64,000 nucleotides of DNA. It comes from Moraxellaceae bacterium (lineage in GTDB: Bacteria; Pseudomonadota; Gammaproteobacteria; Pseudomonadales; Moraxellaceae). Location: positions 589,813 through 653,812 of the forward strand of contig JAQZBP010000003.1 in NCBI GenBank assembly GCA_029237815.1, given 5' to 3'. The position numbers and the translations under genes are program-made. The stretch's first letter is position 1. Each line of letters starts with the position of its first letter. Under the pieces are notes generated by a model. It ran no database searches. It was not told the origin of the DNA and saw nothing but the letters and a program-made list of their open reading frames with translations. Shown here in pieces: positions 53,901 to 62,259 of this stretch.

Positions 53901-55948
53901 GCTGCATCTGCCGTGATGGTGCCGGTGTTGCTGACGTCTAAGCCGCTCGCGCCGCTGGGCATCAAGCTCACGCCAAGGCCCAGCATTTCGCCACCCAGCT
54001 GCAGGCCGGCCGCATGGGCATAGCCTTCATCGCTATATGCCCTGGCCGAGAGCAGGCCGCTGTTTTCGATCACCGCATGCATGTCTACCGGCGCGGCGTC
54101 GTTCAGCGCGAAGGGAATCATGGACGGCTCGCTGCCACCGACCGACAGCGCCACTGCGTCGACCTCGCCATAACCATCGCTGCTGGCCGAAGCGGAGATG
54201 ACACCGGTGTTGGACAGGCGATCCCCCACGCTGCCCACGCGCATGCCGTAGGCAGACGCATAGGCATAATCTTCTGAATAATCGCCGTAGCTCGACGCAT
54301 CAGCCGTCACCGTGCCGCTATTGGTGACAATGTCGGCAACGTACACGGAAATGCCGCTGGCCGCCGCATGCTCGTCACCATAGGCCTCGGCGCTGATCGT
54401 GCCGCTGCTGTCGAGCAGCCCGGAAAAGTACAGCGAGACACCATTGGCATAGACATCGTCATCGCCTTGGGCGGACGCATGAATGGAACCGATATTGGCA
54501 AGCGACTCGACGCCTTCGCCAGTGATGCCGTTGGCGCGTGCGTCATCACCACCCGCCTGGGCCAGGATGGCGCCGCTGTTGGTGAGAACGCTAATGCCGC
54601 CGAAGCTCAGGCCATCCGCGTTGACATCGCCATACCAGCCACCGCTCTGCCAGGCCCCGGCTTCGATAGTGCCGCTGTTGACCAGCGTATCGGCCCACCC
54701 CAGGCTGATGCCCTGGGCGCTGGCATGGAAAGACTCTTCCGAGTAGTAGTCGTCGTCGCCCCACATCCAGGCATCGGCCTTGAGGGTGCCCCGGTTTTCC
54801 AGGACGCCCACATATTCTGCATTGATGCCGGTGGCATCGGCGTAGTCGCCGGCGGCACGGGCACCCAGATTGCCGCGGTTTACCAGGGAATCCGCTTCGC
54901 CCACGTAGATCGCGACGGCATCGGCCTCTTCGCCTTCGGCTTCAACCGCGATATTGCCGCGGTTCTTCAGGCTGCCGGCATAACCGAAATCCAGCCCGGT
55001 GGCCTCGGCGTAGTCGCCGTCGGCGCGCGCGCCGATATCGTCGTCGTTGATGAAGGCGGCAATGTCGCCGCCGACACGCACCGCCGTCGCCGTGGCGCCA
55101 ACGCGGATATCGCCGTTGTTGACGAGGCTGCCCGACATGCCCTGGGCACTGTTGATATAGCCCGTGGTCGGTGTCGAGGTGGTGGGCGGCGGCGGAGAGT
55201 AGTTGTTGTCCACCCAGGCGCTGGCGTCGGCAAAGATGGTGCCGCTGTTGGTCAGCAGCGACGCGTCGCCGTCGATGTTCACGCCCGTGGCATCGGCGTG
55301 GGCGGCAGAATCGTACCAGCCGGACGCGTCCGCATGGGCAAAGGCGCCGATGAAGCCGTCGTTGCGGACGGCGCCGGCACTGGTCACGCTGCCGGCGATA
55401 TTCACGCCAGCGGCGGTTGCATCGGCATAGGCATCGTCGCCATTCGCGTCGGCATCGGTTTCAGCAACGATTTCGCCGCTGTTGCTGAGGGAGGCGGCCA
55501 TATCGCCGTCAACATGGATGCCGGCGGCATAGCCACGCGCATATGCGGAAGAGGTTTCGGTAGCGGAATAGCTGCTGGCTTCCGCGTCGGCACTGAGGGT
55601 GCCCGTATTGCTTATTGCCGAGCTTGCGGTGCGGTCCATATAGAGCGCGGCCGCATCAGCACTGGAGCCGTAGGTATACTGCGAGATATGCCCGTCATTG
55701 GTGACGGCGACATTGTCGGCAGCGCCGGCGGCACCGTTTTCGAGCGCGCCGGTGGCGGTCACCGTAAGCGAGGCGTTCGTGACATCAAGCGTACAGGTAT
55801 CTTCTGTAGCCAGTGTCGAGATGGTGACGGAGGACTGGCCGACACAGAGGTCTAGCGCTACCGCACTCTGCGCCATGCTGCCGGCCGCGAGCGCGACCGC
55901 ATAACTCAGGACTGACAGCCTGAAAGCTGGTTTGACGTTATTTCGCAT
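50924..55948 (-). CDS. Giant autotransporter adhesin with about 28-residue repeats
   Basis: 1674 residues. A signal peptide (MRNNVKPAFRLSVLSYAVAL, cleavage near SAVA) is followed by a passenger of about 1350 residues. It is made of repeats with the pattern L-x-N-x-G-x-I-x-A, an acidic Ala/Ser/Tyr-rich part, and A-x-G-I, about 28 residues in regular stretches and longer in others. This fits a parallel beta-helix. The C-terminal 270 residues are an autotransporter barrel (AAVWVKPFVGKAEQDAANGV to KFKLPF, ending in Phe). It should be exported to the surface and act in adhesion or biofilm. No catalytic motif was seen. It lies beside c-di-GMP genes. Confidence 0.95.
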   Translation of the reverse strand: MRNNVKPAFRLSVLSYAVALAAGSMAQSAVALDLCVGQSSVTISTLATEDTCTLDVTNASLTVTATGALENGAAGAADNVAVTNDGHISQYTYGSSADAAALYMDRTASSAISNTGTLSADAEASSYSATETSSAYARGYAAGIHVDGDMAASLSNSGEIVAETDADANGDDAYADATAAGVNIAGSVTSAGAVRNDGFIGAFAHADASGWYDSAAHADATGVNIDGDASLLTNSGTIFADASAWVDNNYSPPPPTTSTPTTGYINSAQGMSGSLVNNGDIRVGATATAVRVGGDIAAFINDDDIGARADGDYAEATGLDFGYAGSLKNRGNIAVEAEGEEADAVAIYVGEADSLVNRGNLGARAAGDYADATGINAEYVGVLENRGTLKADAWMWGDDDYYSEESFHASAQGISLGWADTLVNSGTIEAGAWQSGGWYGDVNADGLSFGGISVLTNSGAILAQAGGDDARANGITGEGVESLANIGSIHASAQGDDDVYANGVSLYFSGLLDSSGTISAEAYGDEHAAASGISVYVADIVTNSGTVTADASSYGDYSEDYAYASAYGMRVGSVGDRLSNTGVISASASSDGYGEVDAVALSVGGSEPSMIPFALNDAAPVDMHAVIENSGLLSARAYSDEGYAHAAGLQLGGEMLGLGVSLMPSGASGLDVSNTGTITADAATDDGAAFAAGVAMDWLGDSSVTNAAGGSIAASAEGYEHAAASGMAAYVLSGSLLQNDGTISASALSLSHSSYENVANAAGVRIDEAMLASQIVNNGRITADASGRVGAEAYGIDAGYVGEGSEILNTGIITAQAGDEMSYASAYGIAADEVDGASISNTGTITAEVISGDDSDADAYAYGISLQSLDYNDHFTGIMPIGVLEETASGRLTNSGTITATASSENEDAEATGIEVDYMGGNAELINERVINAVATSASESAEAYGIHLDGEMVDGALISNGGTITVQATAGGSSADAYGMRAGSLYGSSSMMNKGTISVVARASGASSDESSADAYGMRASYLTDTASVSNSGAISVLAEGVGDTSAQAYGMRASTLSGESTLRNSGTVMARAMHSSTDGEGSAEAFGLYASDVDDGAVISNSGTIVAAAASDGVASAYGIYVSEALDDDARVENTGTIFANGNAKGQSYAVYAERGDGLVINSGTMQAGVYLGAGNDHENYTGNLFVNDYSGQGISLVNSGSITHLIGSPSYVGGDYTQQAGGSMTFVVRDVDHYGKIDVAGTADFAASNKLHVQVDPVHLLVDGDVLYNVIASDDLVASAFNVTDNSVFWNFDAAIDGSYVDLVTRYVDARNAVFGTGLNLSPSLASLVDGVIADGETGRYATLAAALNGASTAAAAADVIEHMAPVLTAGAAQATRVAGEGVSSAIGARIVETRGAASGDAFKDAAVWVKPFVGKAEQDAANGVSGYDANTDGVVIGVDGAVSDAWRVGAALATAKSDVEGRISDVDVDSAQATVYGSYAIDNRTALDLHIGAAQHSYDGSRLNIDNSRSLSSFDGLQLSFGAILSRSYKLGEKSALVPSLALQYNQVALDAYTETGASIYNLSVQDADEESILVAARGSYELTLGKGVFSANLGIAHDSVDAATATSTLSGNGPTFVTNGIEPDAMVFTGGIGYRYVTSKNLEINAVYDLESRDGFQGQTASIKFKLPF

Positions 55949-56515
55949 AATAAACCTAATTAATAATTAATTTTCTATTGAGATAGTTGGACGTATAGGC
56001 ACGAATAGTTTTTACATTTCCTTTCGTAGGGAAAATGTAAGGCTGAATTTCCGCTTCCCGATGAACGGCGTCAATATTTAATTTCAGAAAAGCCGAAAAA
56101 ACATTTTGGTTGGTTTTCTTCTTATCTGAACGTCCTTTTTCAGGGCTTGGAAGCTCAAGCTCAAGCTTAGAACTTCCGGAACGGCCTCGCTTGCCCATCA
56201 GAAAAGCTGCGCAACATCACCACGCCCCGCAGCATTGGCGCCGGGTAGTGCCGGCTCTTCCAGGCATCACTGCCGGACCGGCAACATGAATTTATTCAGC
56301 CGAAGGGTAGGCACAGGCTGATGGCGAGTGGGCTGCAAGCCCGTACTCAAGCTCAGCAGGAGCACGAGGCGATTCCGGCATTTTTTCCAAAACCGCCCGG
56401 TTCCACGTGCCTTCAGCACAGCCTGAAATCGCGAGCTGGCGATAATTCCACTGCTCGCGCCCGGGTCGGTCGCGGTTCACTCCGCTCCGCCCGCTTTCCG
56501 TGTCGTGACGGCGGA
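55949..56515. other. AT-rich upstream region of the autotransporter
   Basis: 567 bases between the MFS stop and the autotransporter start. The first 200 bases (to about 56160) are clearly AT-rich, with runs such as AATTAATAATTAATTTT just upstream of the start codon, and must include the promoter. A weak small frame (55956-56198) lies here. The rest (56200-56515) is GC-rich with no gene seen. Confidence 0.5.
55956..56198 (-). CDS. Doubtful small basic protein
   Basis: An 80-residue open frame ends 7 bases before the autotransporter start. It is basic and Ser/Lys-rich in the first half (MGKRGRSGSSKLELELPSPE) and more normal afterwards (VFSAFLKLNIDAVHREAEIQ). It has no ribosome site and may simply be an open frame in the AT-rich leader region. 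If real, it could be co-transcribed with the adhesin. No domain was recognised. Confidence 0.25.
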   Translation of the reverse strand: MGKRGRSGSSKLELELPSPEKGRSDKKKTNQNVFSAFLKLNIDAVHREAEIQPYIFPTKGNVKTIRAYTSNYLNRKLIIN

Positions 56516-57712
56516 TCAGGCCGAGGTGACGGCGAGCTTGTTCCTGCGGCGCGACAGTGCCAGGGCCGCCACGGCCGCCAGTGCCGCGGCAAGAATCGGC
56601 AGTGCCGTGAGGTTGACCGCGTGCCAGCCCCAGGCCGCGAGCAACTTGCCGGCGGCGAACGACGCCAGCGCCGTCACGCCGAACACCAGGAAATCGTGCG
56701 CCGCCTGCACGCGGCCCTTCTCGGCAGGCATGTAGGCCTCGGTCAGCAACGTCGTGCCGCCGATGAACAGGAAGTTCCAGCCCACGCCGAGCAGGATCAG
56801 GCCGGAGACGTAATGCAGGAAGGCGTGGCCGGAGAGCGCAATGGCGATATGCGCGCCGAACAGCAACGCGCCGGCCGCCATCACCGCCAGCACGCCGACG
56901 CGGCGGATCAGGGCGCCGGTGAAGAAGGACGGCACGAACATGCCGAGCACATGCCACTGGATGACCAATGCCGAGGCGTCGAGATGATGGCCGTGCTGGT
57001 GCATGGCCAGCGGCGTCGCCGTCATCACCATGCTCATCACGGCAAAACCGGTGGTCGAGCACAGCAGCGCGGTGAGGAAGACCGGCGTGCGCAGGATTTC
57101 CGCCAGCGGCCGCGCCTCGCCGCGCACCTCCTCCGCGGCGGGCGGCGGCAGCGTCAGGCGGCTGATGGCGATCGCGGCCAGCACGCCCAGCATCGCGAGT
57201 GCCAGGTACGACGCCACGAAAGGCAGCGGGCCGAGCGCCTGCGTGGCGCGCGCCAGGTTGGGGCCGGCCACCGCCGCCACCACGCCCCCGGCGATCACCC
57301 AGGAAATCGCGGTGCTGCGGAAATCGGGGCTGGCCACATCGGCCGCGGCAAAGCGGTAGAACTGCGCGAAGCCCTGGTAGCTGCCCATCAGCATGCTGGC
57401 CGCGACGAAGAGCGCGAAGTGCTGCGTGCCGATCGCGAGCGCCGCGAGCAGGCCCGCCGCGACGCCGAGCGCCGTGCCCAGCAGGAAGCCCGCCTTGCGG
57501 CCGATGCGCTGCATGAGCAGCGAGGCGGGAATCGTGGTGAGGGCGGTGGCGACCATCATCAGCGCGATGGGCAGGGTGGCGAGGCCCTGGTCGGGGGCAA
57601 GCTGCAGGCCGACGAGGCCGGCCAGCGTGATCATCAGCACGGTGCCGGTCTGGAACAGCGCCTGGGCGGTGGCGAGCAGGAGGACGGTGCGTTTCTCGGC
57701 GGCGGCGGGCAT
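56516..57712 (-). CDS. MFS transporter
   Basis: 398 residues with about twelve membrane segments. The loop after segment 2 has LLMQRIGRKAGFLLGTALGV (motif A-like), and the C-terminal half has LLGVGWNFLFIGGTTLLTEA. The pattern fits a YfkL/NimT-type MFS with an unknown substrate. The start at ATG 57712 has no clear ribosome site. It is 94 bases downstream of the tandem GGDEF pair on the same strand, so they could be co-transcribed. Confidence 0.87.
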   Translation of the reverse strand: MPAAAEKRTVLLLATAQALFQTGTVLMITLAGLVGLQLAPDQGLATLPIALMMVATALTTIPASLLMQRIGRKAGFLLGTALGVAAGLLAALAIGTQHFALFVAASMLMGSYQGFAQFYRFAAADVASPDFRSTAISWVIAGGVVAAVAGPNLARATQALGPLPFVASYLALAMLGVLAAIAISRLTLPPPAAEEVRGEARPLAEILRTPVFLTALLCSTTGFAVMSMVMTATPLAMHQHGHHLDASALVIQWHVLGMFVPSFFTGALIRRVGVLAVMAAGALLFGAHIAIALSGHAFLHYVSGLILLGVGWNFLFIGGTTLLTEAYMPAEKGRVQAAHDFLVFGVTALASFAAGKLLAAWGWHAVNLTALPILAAALAAVAALALSRRRNKLAVTSA

Positions 57713-57806
57713 GGCGCGGACTCAGGTGAATGCTGGGCGCGATACTCCCATAGCGCCACGGAAAAGAAACTTGCGGCGTCGCCCTGTGCCCTGCCGCAGG
57801 TGCCGC

Positions 57807-58961
57807 TCAGGCCGGGGCCGACGCCACCACGCGGTCGCGGCCGGCGCGCTTGGCGGCATAGAGGTTGGCGTCCGCCAGCCGCAGGGCCTGCTCCGCGTCG
57901 CCGTCGACCGACTGCGCGATACCGATGCTGAGCGTGACGGAGAAGCGCTGCCCGTCGCTCTCGAAACCCTCGCTACGCACCTGCTCGGCCAGGCGATCGG
58001 CCACCACCTGCGCCGCGGCGAGCTCGGTCTCTGGCAGCAGCACCACGAATTCCTCGCCGCCGTAGCGTGCCGGCACGTCGAGCGGATAGCGCGTGGCGCT
58101 CTTCAGCAAGTGGCCCAGGCGCGCCAGCACGAGATCGCCGGCCGCGTGGCCGTAACTGTCGTTGACCGTCTTGAAGTGATCGATGTCACACATCATCACG
58201 CAGGCCGGACGCGCCGTGCGCATCTGCTTGGCGCACTCCTCCTCCAGCAGCTTCATGAAGGTGGCGCGGTTCAGCAGCCCGGTCAGCGTATCCAGCCGCG
58301 AAAGGTCATGCAGCACCTGGTCGCGACGGTCCATGAGCGCGAACAGGTAGAGGATGGTCGCCAGGAAAAACAGCGCCGTCACGGTGTAGATCAGCTGCAT
58401 GCTGATGTCCCAGAACAGCAGCAGCGGTTGCCCGGTGAAAATGGGCGTCGACAGGAGCGGGGCATAGCGCAGGACGCCCTGGCGGACCAGCGGCTCGACC
58501 GCCAGCAGCAGGAGCAGGGACACGACGATGCCGGGCGCCAGCACCCGCAGCGGGAACCACACCCGCGCCAATGCCAGGCCGGCGAAGAGCATGACGATAA
58601 AGGGCGAATCCAGGTGCCCGTAGAGCACGGCGACCAGCGTCGAGCTGACGAGCAGGAAGGTGACGAGGCCATAGGCCAGCCACGGCCGCGGGCGACTGGA
58701 GCGGAAGCGCGGCCAGCAATACGCCACCACCGCGGCGTAGAGGAGCACCGCCGCCGTGTTCATCACCAGGGTGCCGCGCAGCACCACCGGATCGAAGAGC
58801 GGGGCCACCCCGGGGTGGAAGAGCCCGATCAGCGACATGAGCGCCAGCGGCACCGCCACCACCAGCGCCACCAGCGCCACTAACAGGCAGCCGGCCGTGT
58901 CGCGGCGATGGTTGAGCTGGTCCTCCAGCCATTGCAGGGCGCGGGCGAGCTGCGACTTCAT
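57807..58961 (-). CDS. Membrane diguanylate cyclase (GGDEF), second of a tandem pair
   Basis: 384 residues. About six membrane segments (residues 25-210) are followed by the GGDEF domain, with SRLDTLTGLLNRATF, CDIDHFKTVNDSYGHAAGD and GGEEF at 301-305. The RxxD inhibitory site is not kept (YPLD at the place). It overlaps the upstream paralogue by 4 bases (ATGA at 58958-58961), and the two are the same length. The end of this domain is closely copied in the remnant at 44951. A single pair probably arose by duplication. Confidence 0.92.
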   Translation of the reverse strand: MKSQLARALQWLEDQLNHRRDTAGCLLVALVALVVAVPLALMSLIGLFHPGVAPLFDPVVLRGTLVMNTAAVLLYAAVVAYCWPRFRSSRPRPWLAYGLVTFLLVSSTLVAVLYGHLDSPFIVMLFAGLALARVWFPLRVLAPGIVVSLLLLLAVEPLVRQGVLRYAPLLSTPIFTGQPLLLFWDISMQLIYTVTALFFLATILYLFALMDRRDQVLHDLSRLDTLTGLLNRATFMKLLEEECAKQMRTARPACVMMCDIDHFKTVNDSYGHAAGDLVLARLGHLLKSATRYPLDVPARYGGEEFVVLLPETELAAAQVVADRLAEQVRSEGFESDGQRFSVTLSIGIAQSVDGDAEQALRLADANLYAAKRAGRDRVVASAPA

Positions 58962-60112
58962 GTGCCGGCCTCCGCGAGGGTCGCGACCACGCGATCGCGG
59001 CCGCCGGCCTTGGCGGCGTAGAGTCGCGCGTCCGCCGTCTTCAGCAACGCCTCGGCGCTGCCACCCTGCCAGGCGGCAATGCCCATGCTCAGGGTGACGC
59101 CGAAGGGGCGGCCGCCGGCGCTGAAGGGCTGCGCCTTCAGCTCGCGGCGCAGGCGTTCGCAGACCCGCGCGGCCTCGGCCTCGTCGCATTCGGTCAGGAG
59201 CAGGGCGAACTCTTCACCCCCTAAGCGCGCGGCCACGTCGGCCGGGATGCGCAGGCCGCCGTTCAGCACCGACCCGAGACGGCGCAGCACCTCGTCGCCG
59301 GTGTGGTGGCCATGGCTGTCGTTCACCTGCTTGAAATGATCGGCGTCGCAGAGCACCAGGCTGAACGTGCTGCCGTAGCGCTCGGCGCGCCGCTGCTCGA
59401 TCTCGAGCCGCTCCATGAAATGGCGGCGGTTGGAGAGCCGGGTCAGGCCGTCGGTGCGCGACAGGGTTTGCAGCTCGAGCCGCTGCCGGTCGAAGCGCGC
59501 GAAGGCCCAGAGGATGAAGGTTCCGCCCAGCAACACGTGGATATAGAACTCCTCGACCCGCAGCGCCGCCCACCATGCCACCGGCTGGCCCCCGACAAAG
59601 CTCGCCGCCGGCAGCACCGGCGCATACGGCAGCACGCCCGCGTTGATCAACCCCTGCAGTGCGAGGGACAGCGGCACATTGACGTAGACGGCGACCAGCA
59701 CCACGCGCCAGCCCAGGAGCGCACAGCCGATGACCGCCGTGGAGATGGTGGCGGTCACGGCAAACGGCGAAGTGAGGTGGCCAAAGGCAAAGCTGATCAG
59801 CGTGTAGCCGGTGCCCTGCAGGAGCGCCACGCCGAGGGCGAGCCGGGGCACGGGCGTGAGGCTATGACGGCGGCGCCAGAGCAGGGCGAACAGCACGGCG
59901 TCGGCGGCGCAGAGCAGGGCGATCAGCACCACGAGGCCGGCCATCATGGCGGGCTGCGTAGTGGCCAGCAGCGCTGGCGACTGCAGCACCGGCCACAAAT
60001 GCCGGGCCACCAGCGCAAAGAACGGCGCGCAGGCCAGGATGGCGAACATGCAACGGCCGGCAGGCGTAAACGGAATCAGCGAAAAAAGCCGCTTTGCAGC
60101 CATGGCCACCAT
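58958..60112 (-). CDS. Membrane diguanylate cyclase (GGDEF), first of a tandem pair
   Basis: 384 residues with about six membrane segments in the first 205 and a GGDEF domain after (SRTDGLTRLSNRRHFMERL, CDADHFKQVNDSHGHHTGD, GGEEF at 298-302). The RxxD inhibitory site is not kept (IPAD). AAGGATT lies before the ATG at 60112. It is the first gene of the pair, overlapping the next by 4 bases, so their synthesis should be coupled. The sensory signal is unknown. Confidence 0.92.
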   Translation of the reverse strand: MVAMAAKRLFSLIPFTPAGRCMFAILACAPFFALVARHLWPVLQSPALLATTQPAMMAGLVVLIALLCAADAVLFALLWRRRHSLTPVPRLALGVALLQGTGYTLISFAFGHLTSPFAVTATISTAVIGCALLGWRVVLVAVYVNVPLSLALQGLINAGVLPYAPVLPAASFVGGQPVAWWAALRVEEFYIHVLLGGTFILWAFARFDRQRLELQTLSRTDGLTRLSNRRHFMERLEIEQRRAERYGSTFSLVLCDADHFKQVNDSHGHHTGDEVLRRLGSVLNGGLRIPADVAARLGGEEFALLLTECDEAEAARVCERLRRELKAQPFSAGGRPFGVTLSMGIAAWQGGSAEALLKTADARLYAAKAGGRDRVVATLAEAGT

Positions 60113-60425
60113 GAAAATCCTTGTCCTGTGGAGAGCAGACCCTGAATGAAAACTCAGCACCCCGACGGGGCACAAGGGCTCACGACGACCGCCCGGACGA
60201 TCCGTCGCTCCTGACGGCCGCAGCAGCGGCGATCTCCCTGCGCAAAAACGCCGTGCCGACGGCCACGCCGGCGGCGGACACAGGAGGGGCCCGGTGTCGC
60301 GCGGCCCCGCCTGTGGCGGGCAAGGGTAGATGCGCCGGACACCGCAGGGGAAGCCGGCGAGCCGCGGGGGACCGCATCCGTTTCGCCGGAAGAAAAATGA
60401 ATCGTCCCCCTGCGCGCCGACTTCG
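60113..60425. other. Intergenic, no gene seen
   Basis: 313 bases between the Sel1-repeat gene stop and the GGDEF start, both on the minus strand. It holds the promoter of the GGDEF pair. Open frames here read as Arg/Pro-rich chance sequence. No terminator was recognised. Confidence 0.45.
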
Positions 60426-62012
60426 TCAGTAGCAGTTGCCCTCGTAACGCCAGTCCTGCTGACCATAGGTCTGGCGCTGGATGGATTCGGTCTTCTTGCG
60501 CATGCACTCGCTGCGCGCGCGTGCCTCCGCGTCGGACAAACCGCTGCCCGTGGAGTAGACATTCCAGAGCCGCTGCGTGTTGGCGGAGTCGGCGCGCGCA
60601 TTGTGCTGGCGCTCCATCTGCCGCGCCTGCACCGTGTAGTCGTGGCAGCGCGGACCGCCGGCCTTGCAGTAGTTGGCGACGTCCACATTGAAGGCCATGA
60701 GGCTGGAGCGGTCGGGACCGTCACGGTGGATGCGGTCGATCAGGGCCTGGGCCTGCGGGCTCGGTTGCAGCAGGCCCTTGGCTTTCAGCCAGGCCTCGCC
60801 CCGGGTGCTGCCGTGCGCGTAGGCGGTCTTGTACCAGTACAGCGCCAGCGCCTCGTTGGCGGGCACCTCCTCGCCTTTTTCATACAGCTGCGCGAGCTGG
60901 AACATGGCCACGGTGTTGGGCTTGCGCTGGCGCGCCGCGGCGCGCTCGTACCAGTAGATCGCAGCTTCGATGTCCTTCACGCCGAGCAGGCCTTGCCGCG
61001 AGATCGTGGCCAGCACCAGGTGGCAGTAGTCGTTGTCGAGCTCGGCGCCGAGGCGCGCCCAGTAGCGCGCTTTCTCGAGGTCCTTCGCCTGGCCGTAGTC
61101 GCCCTCGTAATAGCCGCCCACCACCATGCTGATCGCAGGGCGGAAGCCCATGTTCGCGGATTCCAGAAAGGACTCGAAGGCGCCCTGCTTGTCCTGCTTG
61201 GAGTTCAGCAGGTACATGCCGCGATCATAGGAGTAGCCGCCTTCGTAGATGCCCTCGCTGGGGAACTCCGTGGGCAGGCGATCCAGCCACTGCGGCGCGT
61301 CGGGGTGTCCCGCGAGCTTGGCACGCTGGGCCCAGAAGCGCGCCGTTTCCAGGTTTTTCGCCACGCCGTCGCCGGTCTCGAAGGCGCCGACAATCATGGT
61401 CATGGCCTCCAGGTTCTTGCGATCGGCCGCGGCAAACAGCATTTTCACCGCCGCCTTGGGATCGCGCGCCACGCCGTCGCCTTTGAACAGGCGCGGGCCA
61501 TAGAGCACGGAAGCGTCCGCATCACCGAGCTCGGCCGCGCGGGCCAGCCAGCGCTGCGCTTTCGCGTCGTCCTTGGGCGCGAGGTCGCCCTTCGTATAGA
61601 CCTGCCACAGGCGGGCCGCGGCTTGCCGATGGTCCTTCCCGACCTTCTCGTACAGCGCCAGCGCCTGCGCCGGATCGGCCGCGCCGCCTTCGCCGCGCTC
61701 CAGCATGGTCGCTGCCGCATAGGTCGCTTCCGCGTTGCCCTGCTCCGCAGCCTCCAGGTAGAGCTCGCGCGCCTCCTCGGGGTCGGCGTCCACGCCCTGC
61801 CCGTTACGGTACAGCGTGGCGCGGATCAGCATGCCGGACGGGTCTTTCTTGCCCAGCTTCTTCGCCAGCCTCATGGCCTGCTTGTAGTCCTGGGCCCGCA
61901 TCGCCTTCCGGGCCCCGTCATAGATCTCGACCCATTCACTGGCGCTGCGCGCGGCCACCGTCGTCGGGAACGCCAGCACGGCGAGCAGGAGGGAGAGAAA
62001 AAGTCTGCGCAT
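60426..62012 (-). CDS. Secreted Sel1/TPR-like repeat protein
   Basis: 528 residues. A signal peptide (MRRLFLSLLLAVLAFPTTVA) leads into a long array of Sel1-like repeats of about 36 residues, e.g. ARELYLEAAEQGNAEATYAA, AQRWLARAAELGDADASVLY, AAIYWYERAAARQRKPNTVA. They form an alpha-solenoid for protein-protein contacts. The last 110 residues are less regular and hold several Cys (ANYCKAGGPRCHDYT, YEGNCY). Periplasmic. Such proteins often act in signalling or envelope assembly; the partner is unknown. Divergent from the SRAP gene. Confidence 0.9.
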   Translation of the reverse strand: MRRLFLSLLLAVLAFPTTVAARSASEWVEIYDGARKAMRAQDYKQAMRLAKKLGKKDPSGMLIRATLYRNGQGVDADPEEARELYLEAAEQGNAEATYAAATMLERGEGGAADPAQALALYEKVGKDHRQAAARLWQVYTKGDLAPKDDAKAQRWLARAAELGDADASVLYGPRLFKGDGVARDPKAAVKMLFAAADRKNLEAMTMIVGAFETGDGVAKNLETARFWAQRAKLAGHPDAPQWLDRLPTEFPSEGIYEGGYSYDRGMYLLNSKQDKQGAFESFLESANMGFRPAISMVVGGYYEGDYGQAKDLEKARYWARLGAELDNDYCHLVLATISRQGLLGVKDIEAAIYWYERAAARQRKPNTVAMFQLAQLYEKGEEVPANEALALYWYKTAYAHGSTRGEAWLKAKGLLQPSPQAQALIDRIHRDGPDRSSLMAFNVDVANYCKAGGPRCHDYTVQARQMERQHNARADSANTQRLWNVYSTGSGLSDAEARARSECMRKKTESIQRQTYGQQDWRYEGNCY

Positions 62013-62259
62013 GGAAAGTTCCGTCTTGAGGCAAGGGAGATGCCGCGAGCTTACCGCAGCGCCCGCACGCGGACAGCGCAGACCATCCGTGCGGCAGACA
62101 GCCCGTCGCGTGGGGCGACCGGGCCATGGCGTGGCCACCGCGCCCATGGCGTCGGGCCGGCGCCGGGACGCGTGTCGGCGCGACTGGCAAAGACAGCAGC
62201 CAAACGGCGCAAAAAGAGGTATCCATAAGGCACCGACTCCCGCCCCGGACCGCGCCGCC

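Noticed and set aside
50912..55855. Very long open frames on the plus strand across the autotransporter gene
   Set aside because: They are the opposite strand of a repetitive, GC-biased gene; the minus strand encodes a clear signal peptide, repeats and barrel.
50924..55948. Repeats in the autotransporter as a CRISPR array
   Set aside because: The repeats are diverged, in frame and coding, with no constant repeat-spacer pattern; no cas gene is present.
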